Shown here: positions 56,120-64,000 of the stretch, piece after piece
Position numbering within the stretch: the stretch's first letter is position 1
Layout of the letters: each line of letters begins with the position of its first letter
Assembly: GCF_001465345.1 (NCBI RefSeq)
Contig: NZ_CP013655.1
Location: 3,677,721-3,741,720 of the forward strand
Origin: Enterococcus rotai
Lineage (GTDB): Bacteria > Bacillota > Bacilli > Lactobacillales > Enterococcaceae
DNA: 64,000 nt
Direction of reading: 5' to 3'
Notes under the pieces: generated by a model
What the model was told of the DNA's origin: nothing
The model's database searches: none
Seen by the model: the letters and a program-made list of their open reading frames with translations, nothing else
Translations under genes and position numbers: made by a program

Positions 56120-56807
56120 CGGCTTCCTCCTCATAGATTTCTTTCAGGGATTTCCCCTTTCGTTCTCGTAAGTCTTCTAAATTAATGACATCACAATATC
56201 TAAAGGGATTCATAAACAAAACATCTGTAAATAACGTATCCATATCTTCGATAAAATTAGTGGAAACGATAATTATTTTGTTTTCACCACTAGCTTTTCT
56301 CAACATCTTTTTTACTTGAATACGGGAAGAATAGTCCAAGTAAGCAAAGGGTTCATCTAATAGAAGAAGACTTGTGGCTTTTGCATATTCACACACTAGT
56401 TTGACTTTGACTTTACTTCCTTCCGAAAGTTCTTGCCATTTTTGCTTAGGAGAAATCTGCCATAACTCCAGTTGCTCCACAGCTTTTTCTAACTGAAAGG
56501 TCGGAAACAAGATCCTGTATTCCAGTAAAATTTGTCGGATCGTTTCCGTAGGTTCAAAATAGTTTCTCGTTGAAACGTACGCAACACTTGTTTTAAAATT
56601 TACGCTGTTTTGCAGGTATCCATTATATTGAACCGTTCCTGCACTTACTTGTTTTTTCCCTGATATACAATCGAGCAACGTTGTTTTTCCTGTGCCATTT
56701 TTCCCGAGGATTCCAAGAATCTGACCTCCATTTAAATGAAAAGACAAATCTTGAAAAATGCTTTTCTTATAGTGCTTACCAATCTCTATTACTTGTAGTT
56801 TATTCAT
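56103..56807 (-). CDS. ABC transporter ATPase of the ytr-like operon
   Basis: A 234-residue ATPase. Walker A is GKNGTGKTTLLDCI, the Q-loop-like YVSTRNYFEPTETI, Walker B LLLLDEPFAYLDY. The signature is LSEGSKVKVKLVCEY instead of the usual LSGGQ, so it belongs to the divergent YtrB-type. The ATG at 56807 follows GAGGAG; the upstream codons of the frame overlap the regulator gene. It precedes the permease. Confidence 0.82.
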   Translation of the reverse strand: MNKLQVIEIGKHYKKSIFQDLSFHLNGGQILGILGKNGTGKTTLLDCISGKKQVSAGTVQYNGYLQNSVNFKTSVAYVSTRNYFEPTETIRQILLEYRILFPTFQLEKAVEQLELWQISPKQKWQELSEGSKVKVKLVCEYAKATSLLLLDEPFAYLDYSSRIQVKKMLRKASGENKIIIVSTNFIEDMDTLFTDVLFMNPFRYCDVINLEDLRERKGKSLKEIYEEEADDSFI

Positions 56808-57171
56808 TTGCACTCCTCACAATCCGTTCAATGATATGCTCCCTTTCATTTTCTGTTAGTTCTAATTTTCGTAACTGCGTGATAAATGCTGCCAAATGCG
56901 CTTCAATCAATCGCAAACGTAAATCGTTGATTTTTTCGGTTTTATTTGTCACGAACTTCCCGATTCCTCTCTGACTGATCAAAATTTCTTCTTGTTCTAA
57001 AACACTGTAGGCTCTTTGAATCGTGGTTGGGTTCACTTCCATATCTTCGGCTAATTGCCTGACAGATGGAACTTTTTCATTTTGTTGCCAATGATTACTT
57101 GCGATCCAATGCTCGACTTGCTCAATAATTTGTTGATAGATCGGTCTATTCCCGTCATAATTCACATGCAT
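56800..57171 (-). CDS. GntR family regulator, YtrA subfamily
   Basis: A 123-residue short GntR regulator. The winged helix comprises RPIYQQIIEQVEHWIASNHW, VPSVRQLAEDMEVNPTTIQR and YSVLEQEEILISQRGIGKFV, with a short C-terminal dimer region as in YtrA. It represses its own operon, which in Bacillus is induced by cell-wall antibiotics such as vancomycin. ATG after GGGAGGATGC. First gene of the cluster. A perfect dyad lies upstream. Confidence 0.87.
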   Translation of the reverse strand: MHVNYDGNRPIYQQIIEQVEHWIASNHWQQNEKVPSVRQLAEDMEVNPTTIQRAYSVLEQEEILISQRGIGKFVTNKTEKINDLRLRLIEAHLAAFITQLRKLELTENEREHIIERIVRSANE

Positions 57172-57250
57172 CCTCCCTTTTCTAGTTCTTCACTGTACTG
57201 CTTTAGCCACACACTCAGCTGATAAATCTTATTTTAGAGAAAAACAAAAA

Positions 57251-57279
57251 AACAATTTATACCGTTGATATAAATTGTT
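57251..57279. promoter_or_regulatory. Candidate YtrA-type operator
   Basis: AACAATTTATA and TATAAATTGTT are perfect 11-bp arms around a 7-base centre, about 80 bases before the GntR gene. It is the best operator candidate for that regulator, or an unrelated dyad. Confidence 0.6.
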
Positions 57280-57361
57280 TGAAATTGTCTTTTTATGAAT
57301 CTTACCTCCAAAAATAACCAGATTATGCTATACTTTTTATACTTGAAAGGGGAGGAGAACG

Positions 57362-57994
57362 ATCGAATTATATAAAAATAATCTGACGTTGATTAATTAT
57401 TTAAAAAATGACCCTCGCAACAAATGGACTGAAAAAGCATTTAAAAAAGATTCCTTGATCATTAATGAATATGAAAAAACCGAAAATATCTATTATGTTT
57501 TAGAAGGAGTCATTTGTGTTGAAATTCTTAATGATGGCAAACGATATATCTCCTCTTTTATTTTTCAAAATGATTTTTTCGGCTTGGATAGCTTTTCCAC
57601 TTTTAAACAAAAAGAACATGAGATTCGCGTTATTAGTGAACATGCTACAGTTTTTTGTTTATCTAAAAAAAAACTTCTAATTTCATTAAATGACGCTCCT
57701 GAATATTATGAATTGCTACTAACTAATTTTTCAGATATTTTTCAGCGACATTATGGTTATTTCAATTTTCTTTATTTGCCAACTACAGAACGAATAAAAA
57801 ATGCATTGCATTATTTAAGTGATCATATTGGTATTGTCACTGAGATAGAGCATTTAGAATTGCCGAAATTTATCACACAAGAAACACTATCAAAATTCTG
57901 CCGTACATCTCAATCAAGAGTTTCTGTTTCTTTAAGTGAGTTAAAAAAAACAGGCTGGTTATTAAAGAAGAAAGTGCCGATTACTATAAAATGA
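57362..57994 (+). CDS. Crp/Fnr family transcriptional regulator
   Basis: A 201- to 210-residue regulator with an N-terminal cyclic-nucleotide-binding-like barrel (YYVLEGVICVEILNDGKRYI) and a C-terminal winged helix (ITQETLSKFCRTSQSRVSVS). It is PrfA/Ers-like in general size. The nearest normal start is TTG 57389. However the frame extends to an ATC at 57362, giving ELYKNNLTLINYLKNDPRN upstream, with GGGGAGGAG (57349-57357) at perfect spacing, so an ATC start is possible. No metal or Fe-S cysteines typical of FNR are seen. A terminator follows. Confidence 0.72.
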   Translation: MELYKNNLTLINYLKNDPRNKWTEKAFKKDSLIINEYEKTENIYYVLEGVICVEILNDGKRYISSFIFQNDFFGLDSFSTFKQKEHEIRVISEHATVFCLSKKKLLISLNDAPEYYELLLTNFSDIFQRHYGYFNFLYLPTTERIKNALHYLSDHIGIVTEIEHLELPKFITQETLSKFCRTSQSRVSVSLSELKKTGWLLKKKVPITIK

Positions 57995-58000
57995 AAAAAG

Positions 58001-58049
58001 AGCTAGTAACAAACAGCAATCTTCACTACTGTTTATTACTAGCTTTTTT
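58001..58049. terminator. Terminator after the Crp/Fnr gene
   Basis: AGCTAGTAA and CAG / CTG and TTACTAGCT stems around a loop, with a T run on the plus strand. Confidence 0.8.
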
Positions 58050-58251
58050 ATTGTATCAGCTCAATGGATTGTATATAGAATACTTGTCCAACTTCGTCAA
58101 TTTTTCTATTTTTTTTATTTATTACATAAAATCTCTTTTTCTATTTAATAAATGAAATCACGACTTCAAATTTATCTATAATAGAATCAATTTGATATTG
58201 GTTTACATACGGGTTTGCATGTATCAATTTTGGCAGATAATCTAAACTGTT
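58050..58251. other. Noncoding gap after the Crp/Fnr gene
   Basis: No gene or clear regulatory site found in this AT-rich stretch before the convergent yfhO-like gene. Confidence 0.3.
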
Positions 58252-60855
58252 CTATTCTTTCCGAGCTATTAACTTCAGATACACAATAAAAGTACTAAAA
58301 CACACTATCAATAGGAGAAGCCCCACCACTAATCCTTCAGGCAAAAATACAAATTGTATCTTGTGCTTTCCGGCTGGTATCGGTAACGTTAACAGTGCAC
58401 TTTTAAAGGTAGGTATCGATACTTTTTTTCCATCAATATACGCTTTCCATCCTTTATCATAAGGAATACTGGTCAAAAGTACTTGGTCTTGTTTTAGGTC
58501 AACTGTTCCGTTGACTTTCCTCCCCTTAATCGATAACTCAATTCCTTTTTCTTTTACTTTATCAAAGGCAGCTGCAAACTTTTGTGTATCCATTAAAGCC
58601 AAATCAGGTGCTACATATTCAACTTTATTTTTGTCTTTTAAATTTGAAAAGATGGTTTTAAAACGAACAGTGCTCTCTTTGTCGTAATAACCTAGCGAAT
58701 AATATTGACCAGTATCAAATGCACCAGTAGTATATGTTTCCCCATTGACTTCTACTGATAACTTTGTACTTCCTAACGTTTGGTAATTAATTGGATAAAA
58801 ACTAAAATACGCTTGCTTGTTTGCAGGTATTTTTGCTTCCCACTCAACTTCCATTGGCTCTTCAATATTTTTAGGAGCGTATATTGAAATCTTCGTTTGA
58901 TTTATTTTTTTTGATGTTTCTATGAGGTTTTTACTTGTTATTTGTTTTAAAGAATCGAAAGTAAAGAAATTTTCATCTGTTTCTGCTAAATGGTTAAAAA
59001 GAGTTGCTTGTGTTTCGACGGCTCCAGCCTCATAAATTTCATCGTCTGTCATTACACCTAGCGGTAATTGATAGTTATTTTCGTACAAAGAAAAATTATC
59101 AGCTGTTGCTATTTTTTTATACCCAAATTTATTCAAAGATTCTTTAGATAAATTATATTTCATGCCTATTAGTGAATCCATCAGCAATGTATTATTAGCA
59201 TATCGAATGTTTAAATTTGTTCCTAAAGAACGATAACCAAGTGCATTTAAATAGTAGGAAGAATGGCGGTTGCGAATGGATGAAAACATTGAAATACCAC
59301 TGTAACCATAATTAAAACTATCATTTGCTGAAACTGGATTTAAATTTTCCATCCTATAAAAAGAAGAATTATTCTCTTTTGTATAGTCCACCAATTTTTT
59401 TATAGATGAATAAGATTCATCATAGTAGTGCCTTGCTGGATAATTCCATTCACTTCCAATCCCATTGATTAATTGAAACGAGTTTATCCCCATCTCAAGT
59501 GTCACTACTAAAACAAATAACACACTAATGACCTTTCCATAGTTTGATTTTTTCTTTATAACATAAAAAATTCCCAGATAAGCAATTAGAAAGAAGATTG
59601 TCCAGATAAGAGACCAAGGATTTAGATAATCGTAAGAGCCACGATCAGTAATCATTTTTGTTCCAATAAACAATCCTAATAGAATAAGAATAATTGTAGT
59701 CAATTGATCAGCTTTTTTACTGTCGAATTTTTCCCAACCATATCCAGCTAGTAAAACTACTAAAAAAGAAAATAAAAAACTGTAACGGAACAAGAACATA
59801 TTCGGTGCATGCATTCCTTGCCAAAATAAATTCAGTGGTTCAAAGTAGAAACTAATTATTAACAAGAGAAATAAACTACCATAACAAAGTTTTTCTTTTA
59901 GTGAAATAGTCGTTGCAATGAAGAAGTATACACAGAAAATAAGCGGTAGTAATCCTATGAATAGGAACGGAATTGAACCAAATTTTGTGGTATCATATAC
60001 TCCAACCATATTTTTTATAACAATATCTAGTGGTCCCGTTGCTTTTGTTAATAGAGTCGTAATAGGTGTAAGTGCTTCACCATTATTTCTCAAATCTAAA
60101 ATTGTCGGCAACAAGAGAACCATTGAAGCTCCTCCAGCGAGAAAAGAAGTAATAAGATACATGGGAACTTGTTTGATATAAACTTTAGGATTTGTCAAAA
60201 CTCTTGCCAGAAAATAGAAAAAAGAAAATAGGCCGACGATAAATGCCATATAAAAATTGGATATAAATAATAGAAAATAACTAATAAACAATACTAATGG
60301 CTTTTTCTGATCCATTACACGATGAATGCCTAAAATGACAAGTGGCAAATACATCAATGCATCCATCCACATAAGTATTTCGGAAAACGCAATAACATAG
60401 GACATTAGTGCATAACAAATACTCAATACAACATAAGCTATTTTAGGGATTTTAAAAGTTTGATTCGCAAATACCCAAAAAGACAGTCCTAATGAACCAA
60501 TTTTTAATAATGTTAGATAATATAAATAGTCAGCCATTTGTATATTATCAAAAAAGAAGACTAGCGGCGTAAAAATTCCCCCGAGATAATAGGATAAAAA
60601 TGACCAATAATTTAATCCCATCGATGCATTCCAACTATAGAATATATTCTGTTTTCCTTTTAATACGTTATTGAAACTAGCATGGAAATTGGAATACTGC
60701 GAAAAAGCGTCACTAACTAAAATCGTTCTGTCTTGGCTTCCAGGGTATATCCCCATTTTGAAATAAACATATCCTAAAACAATTATGGGGATAAAAAAGC
60801 TTAACATAGCCATCCACCAATTAGCCTTCAGATAACTTATTATCTTTATTTTCAT
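58252..60855 (-). CDS. YfhO family membrane protein
   Basis: An 867-residue protein with about 12 membrane helices in the first 480 residues and an extracellular C-terminal domain (about 490-840), then a final helix. It contains VSDAFSQYSNFHASFNNVLK near the start, the DxxSQY-like motif typical of the YfhO family, and a conserved LLTSIPYDKGWKAYIDGKKV near residue 785. YfhO proteins are thought to be glycosyltransferases that decorate (lipo)teichoic acid or other glycans with lipid-linked sugars. It is the last gene of the surface cluster that also holds WxL and DUF916 genes. ATG start after AGAAGTGAGG. Confidence 0.85.
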   Translation of the reverse strand: MKIKIISYLKANWWMAMLSFFIPIIVLGYVYFKMGIYPGSQDRTILVSDAFSQYSNFHASFNNVLKGKQNIFYSWNASMGLNYWSFLSYYLGGIFTPLVFFFDNIQMADYLYYLTLLKIGSLGLSFWVFANQTFKIPKIAYVVLSICYALMSYVIAFSEILMWMDALMYLPLVILGIHRVMDQKKPLVLFISYFLLFISNFYMAFIVGLFSFFYFLARVLTNPKVYIKQVPMYLITSFLAGGASMVLLLPTILDLRNNGEALTPITTLLTKATGPLDIVIKNMVGVYDTTKFGSIPFLFIGLLPLIFCVYFFIATTISLKEKLCYGSLFLLLIISFYFEPLNLFWQGMHAPNMFLFRYSFLFSFLVVLLAGYGWEKFDSKKADQLTTIILILLGLFIGTKMITDRGSYDYLNPWSLIWTIFFLIAYLGIFYVIKKKSNYGKVISVLFVLVVTLEMGINSFQLINGIGSEWNYPARHYYDESYSSIKKLVDYTKENNSSFYRMENLNPVSANDSFNYGYSGISMFSSIRNRHSSYYLNALGYRSLGTNLNIRYANNTLLMDSLIGMKYNLSKESLNKFGYKKIATADNFSLYENNYQLPLGVMTDDEIYEAGAVETQATLFNHLAETDENFFTFDSLKQITSKNLIETSKKINQTKISIYAPKNIEEPMEVEWEAKIPANKQAYFSFYPINYQTLGSTKLSVEVNGETYTTGAFDTGQYYSLGYYDKESTVRFKTIFSNLKDKNKVEYVAPDLALMDTQKFAAAFDKVKEKGIELSIKGRKVNGTVDLKQDQVLLTSIPYDKGWKAYIDGKKVSIPTFKSALLTLPIPAGKHKIQFVFLPEGLVVGLLLLIVCFSTFIVYLKLIARKE

Positions 60856-60893
60856 AAAATCCTCACTTCTCTGCTTTCTTTTGTATATTTTGT

Positions 60894-61492
60894 TTAAGTA
60901 CTTGACTTTACTACCCCGATAATCTCTTTTTCATCCACAAATCCATAAAAACGACTATCAGAGGCATAGAAACGATTGTCTCCCATTACCAAATATTTTC
61001 CTTTAGGTACTCGAGCATGATCATTTCCAATCAATTGACCAGAATTAAAATCAGCTACTCCATTTATGTTTCCCATTTCTTTTTCTGATCTAGTTAAAAA
61101 TCGTTCTGGTTGCTCATAACCATCAATTAATAATCGTCCTTCTTGATACTCAATTTTTTCACCAGGCAGTCCAATGATACGACGAATGGACATTTCTCCT
61201 TCTCGATGTGGAATAGTAAAATAGACCAGATCAAATCGTTTTATCTTGCTATGCTTATACACCAATATTCGTTCGCCGTTATTTATAGTTGGCAACATGC
61301 CGAACCCTTTTACTTTAGGTAAAGCAAACAAAAAGAAGAAAATAATACAAAAAAGGATGGATCCTGCGCAGATACTAATACTTACATCTCTTATAAAAAT
61401 TCTCTTTTTCTTGATTGATGGCTTTAGCTTCTTATTTCTATTCTTAGCTAAATTTTTTTTTTTCGTTTTTTTGCCGTATACTTCTTTTCCAA
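60894..61492 (-). pseudogene. Signal-peptidase-I-like protein lacking the catalytic Ser/Lys; frameshift near the start
   Basis: The reading frame 60894-61331 (145 codons) is a type I signal peptidase fold: box E GDNRFYASDSRFYGFV, box D RRIIGLPGEKIEY and PKGKYLVMGDNR. In box B the usual Ser-Met-x-Pro reads GFGMLPT: the catalytic Ser is Gly. In box D the catalytic Lys is Arg (SIRRIIG for KRVIG). The N-terminal membrane helix (VSISICAGSILFCIIFFFLF) lies upstream in the same frame, but no start codon is present there. A TTG at 61492 with GGAG 8 bases upstream reads MEKKYTAKKRKKK and stops at once in an A11 run (61453-61463). One extra A would join the frames. It resembles SipA-like pilus chaperones. 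Confidence 0.6.
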
Positions 61493-61523
61493 GTACAACA
61501 CTCCTTTAGAAAAAATCAGGCGT

Positions 61524-62189
61524 CTATTGTTGTTGTTTCAATACTTTTTCGTCTATATGAAAGTAATCAAACACTTTCTTTTGGTCTGAACGTGTCCGCT
61601 GAATATCTGCTTCATATCCATTCAATGTTTCTTCATCATTCAAAGTCTGAACAGATTGATTGCTTAAATTGAGACCTAACTCCTTCATATTCTTATACAA
61701 ACGGTTCAATAAATTCTGTCCGTCTTGAGATAATCTTTCATCTGCACTTCTTGTACCATAACTGGCTAATTTGCCTGAAACATCAGATAACGTGGATTGC
61801 ACTTTTGAGCTTTCTTCTGGTTTATCTAAACGTGTCAATTGTTCGTCAATTGTATTTAATAGAGAATAGCTCTGGACAATTGCATGAGAATCTTTTTCTC
61901 CTAAATGCATTAACTGGTAGTATCGACTATAAAACGCACTTCCACCTATAAGAAATCCAACAAAAAGTAATACAATCGATTGTTTTAAATAATAATGGCT
62001 TTTTCGTTCAAGTTTCTTTTTTTGACGTATTCGTTTTTTTCTTAATTTTTTCTTTTTTATATTTCGGCAACTTATATTTTTTGATTGTTTTTTCGTGTAA
62101 TACATCCACACAAGACTCCACACAAAAAATACAAAAGAGAGGATAGTTATTGAAAGTAATACAATAAACAGCCAATCTAATAAATTCAT
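61524..62189 (-). CDS. Two-TM protein of the WxL cluster
   Basis: A 221-residue protein with a membrane helix at 3-30 (LLDWLFIVLLSITILSFVFF), a basic loop of Lys/Arg (about 40-65), a second helix about 70-90, and an extracellular coiled-coil-like region (IDEQLTRLDKPEESSKVQST, RLYKNMKELGLNLSNQSVQT). The ATG at 62189 follows TGGAGG by 8 bases; I trimmed the GTG-led extension. I do not recognise a family. It sits between the DUF916 and signal-peptidase-like genes, which suggests a part in surface-protein assembly. Confidence 0.6.
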   Translation of the reverse strand: MNLLDWLFIVLLSITILSFVFFVWSLVWMYYTKKQSKNISCRNIKKKKLRKKRIRQKKKLERKSHYYLKQSIVLLFVGFLIGGSAFYSRYYQLMHLGEKDSHAIVQSYSLLNTIDEQLTRLDKPEESSKVQSTLSDVSGKLASYGTRSADERLSQDGQNLLNRLYKNMKELGLNLSNQSVQTLNDEETLNGYEADIQRTRSDQKKVFDYFHIDEKVLKQQQ

Positions 62190-62207
62190 AACTTTATCCT
62201 CCACTTA

Positions 62208-63287
62208 TTATTTATTTTTTTTCTTGGCTTTTTTCATCTTCTTCGCTTTTTCTTTTTTCTTTTTCACATAACGAATAATGAGGAAAATAATTATGATCAA
62301 TAACAGTAGACTGCCGACCATCAATGCTATAAGAAGCCAATTTATGCCACCACTTTGTATCAAAGTCAAATCTTGTTCGTTATATTTTTCTGCTTCTTCA
62401 TTAGTTATTTTAAATTCTTGGTCCCACGACCAACGTCCACCATCTTCTGTTGTGACAAGTATTTTTGCTCGGTAATCTCCCGCTTCCATTCTTTCGCCAT
62501 TCATTGACACTGGAAAATCAATCATTGAGTTCGGTGCCATACGCATATTTGCTTTTTTTGTATCAAATAAAACTTCATCTGATCCTTTTCTAGTCACTTG
62601 TACAGTAACTGTCATTTTTTCTGTGTAAACTGACTTTATATTTGAGAAATTGATAAAAACCGCATTACGGAAATTATCTAAACCTGCATAGACTTTATTT
62701 AACTGCATATCTGGTTGAATTTTTTTTGTCTCTGATTCACTTAATAACATCCCCACTAGGTATGCAAATTTATTTACGACCATTCCAGATTCTGATTCTT
62801 TTTTTACTCCTTCATCATCTAGTTGTTGGAGTTGGATTCCGCCAGAGATATATCCTTCAAATGAAGATTCTGGCATTGAAATTGCTAAATCTAATAATGT
62901 ACTGCCATTAGCTGGGACCGTCACTTCCTCTGTTGCTTGCACAACTTCTGCAAAATCATACTGTAAAGAAGTATCTTTTTTTATCTCACTAGGACCATAT
63001 TCTATTACGCCTAAACTATTTGTTTTTGCGCTATTGCGTTTGACACTGACTTTTATTTCTTTATCTGATGAATTGTTCATTTTAATCTGTACGGTCTGTT
63101 TTTGACCGGGTTTCATCAACAAATCATAATAGGTTACTTCGGTATTTTTTTGATTTTCCGGACGAATCACTTCAAAAGAAAACCCGGATGTAGCAGAGGT
63201 GTCTTCTTCAGCAAATGTGTGCATTGGACATATAAAACTTATTATGTATACTAAACCAAACAATAAACTTATTATTTTTTTCTTCAT
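62208..63287 (-). CDS. DUF916/DUF3324 WxL-interacting protein
   Basis: A 359-residue secreted membrane protein. A signal peptide (MKKKIISLLFGLVYIISFIC to TFA) is followed by the DUF916 peptidoglycan-binding domain (FSFEVIRPENQKN, TYYDLLMKPGQKQTVQIKMN, EGYISGGIQL) and the DUF3324 WxL host-binding domain (LNKVYAGLDNFRNAVFINFS, GDYRAKILV). A C-terminal helix (about 320-342) and a Lys-rich tail anchor it. Such proteins bind WxL proteins and the cell wall. ATG start. It is followed after a short gap by the two-TM gene. Confidence 0.92.
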   Translation of the reverse strand: MKKKIISLLFGLVYIISFICPMHTFAEEDTSATSGFSFEVIRPENQKNTEVTYYDLLMKPGQKQTVQIKMNNSSDKEIKVSVKRNSAKTNSLGVIEYGPSEIKKDTSLQYDFAEVVQATEEVTVPANGSTLLDLAISMPESSFEGYISGGIQLQQLDDEGVKKESESGMVVNKFAYLVGMLLSESETKKIQPDMQLNKVYAGLDNFRNAVFINFSNIKSVYTEKMTVTVQVTRKGSDEVLFDTKKANMRMAPNSMIDFPVSMNGERMEAGDYRAKILVTTEDGGRWSWDQEFKITNEEAEKYNEQDLTLIQSGGINWLLIALMVGSLLLLIIIIFLIIRYVKKKKEKAKKMKKAKKKNK

Positions 63288-63361
63288 AGTTGAGTGACCT
63301 CTTTCTTTTCTATATGTAAAATTACGAGCTGTTTTGTTTTATATTATTGAAGTAAAAGTAA

Positions 63362-63416
63362 AGAAAGAAGTATGCTTTTTTCATTAGATGAACATCGTCT
63401 ACTTCTTTCTTTTTTG
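63362..63416. terminator. Terminator-like hairpin between the WxL and DUF916 genes
   Basis: AAGAAAGAAGTA pairs with TACTTCTTTCTT around a loop that contains GATG/CATC. It may attenuate transcription from the WxL gene into the DUF916 gene. Confidence 0.6.
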
Positions 63417-63475
63417 CTCACTTTTACGTCCTATTCATTTACTAGACAAAAATCTATTCCCTATTTTCTGTTAAA

Positions 63476-64000
63476 TTAGTTGGCGTCTGCAATTGACCAA
63501 GTAATTTCCGCTTGGTAATCTCCTGTTTTCAACACATTAGTTCCAGGAATATTCAAGGTTACGGCATCGTATGATGTTGGATCTGCTTTTGTTGCATCTT
63601 TATCGCCGAACATTAATTCAAATACACCATAGCCTTTTCCTTCTTGTTTATTTGTTAATACTGTTTCTTTTTGGTTCAATGCTAAACTAAATGCTTGTTC
63701 TAAAGTACCTGCAGCTGTTGTATCAGGTAATGTTGCCATATTTGTTCCTGTTACTAGTGAAACATTTTTATACGCTAAGGTTGCGCCATCTAATACTCGT
63801 GCCCCATTTGTGAATTGTTTTGTTAATTCAGCTGATACTGTATAGTAGTTTGTGTCACCATCGGCACGAACATCTTGGAAACGTACAAAGTGCGGCATTA
63901 CTGCTTTTGTTCCATCTTCATATGTCGTTTCAAAAGCTGTTGCATCATAGCTTTTGTCCGAGTCATTGGCAACAATTGCATGCGTGTCAAAATCCATATC
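63476..64000 (-). CDS. WxL-domain surface protein, C-terminal part
   Basis: The last 174 residues of a gene that begins beyond the right edge. The beta-rich WxL domain shows FVRFQDVRADGDTNYYTVSA near the start of the visible part and ends with the second WxL-type motif GDYQAEITWSIADAN, here W-S-I. WxL domains bind peptidoglycan noncovalently, and these proteins act in adhesion or surface complexes with the DUF916 partner encoded next. The first WxL motif lies outside the window. Confidence 0.85.
   Translation of the reverse strand, partial: DMDFDTHAIVANDSDKSYDATAFETTYEDGTKAVMPHFVRFQDVRADGDTNYYTVSAELTKQFTNGARVLDGATLAYKNVSLVTGTNMATLPDTTAAGTLEQAFSLALNQKETVLTNKQEGKGYGVFELMFGDKDATKADPTSYDAVTLNIPGTNVLKTGDYQAEITWSIADAN

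Overview
The window looks like the chromosome of a low-GC Firmicute of the genus Enterococcus. The grounds are a WxL/DUF916 surface-protein cluster, an OatA-type O-acetyltransferase, the rapZ-yvcK-whiA operon near clpP, a two-receptor GlnP/GlnQ importer, a TcyP cystine carrier, and regulatory sites typical of Lactobacillales (CcpA, CtsR, GlnR and CodY-like). A complete ilvDBNCA operon argues against E. faecalis itself. The species is not resolved.

Left part (1-29.9 kb) is mostly core genome. It runs: start of mtlA; bioY plus a CHY zinc-finger gene behind a BirA-like operator; a Nudix regulator; a GNAT acetyltransferase; oatA; the branched-chain amino acid operon ilvD-B-N-C-A, preceded by a CodY-like box, a promoter, an 18-residue leader peptide rich in Val/Leu/Ile and an attenuator; clpP under a CtsR box; a DsbA-like protein; whiA-yvcK-rapZ; uvrA and uvrB; glnP-glnQ with a GlnR box; an ion transporter; trhO; and a VOC protein.

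Middle part (about 29.95-47.3 kb) is an AT-rich integrated element. It carries a large serine recombinase at the right end, a replication-relaxation protein, a T4SS-like coupling ATPase, several very small genes, and cargo. The cargo is a 1298-residue YobI-like membrane P-loop NTPase, a small serine recombinase followed by a 13-bp inverted-repeat-flanked segment just upstream of an LPXTG surface protein, two small unknown genes, and an 850-residue STAND/TPR NTPase with an unrecognised N-terminal domain. The element appears to sit between a VOC gene and an MBL-fold gene that share a similar promoter-proximal operator, so it may have split a divergent gene pair. The two large NTPases are the best candidates for defence functions not yet described.

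Right part (47.3-64 kb) is chromosome again. It holds the MBL hydrolase, tcyP, DUF1149, the PFL/DUF711 and ACT-domain genes, a Zn-ribbon membrane protein, a WYL regulator with DUF3224, and a ytr-like GntR/ABC operon. In that operon an in-frame deletion seems to have fused the first codons of one ATPase gene to the tail of an FtsX permease. Next come a Crp/Fnr regulator and a WxL surface cluster: YfhO, a signal-peptidase-like protein whose catalytic Ser and Lys are replaced and whose start lies behind an A11 frameshift, a two-TM protein, a DUF916 protein, and the C-terminus of a WxL protein. A roughly 120-bp noncoding repeat family recurs in the intergenic regions near 29.3, 49.8, 52.0 and 52.4 kb.
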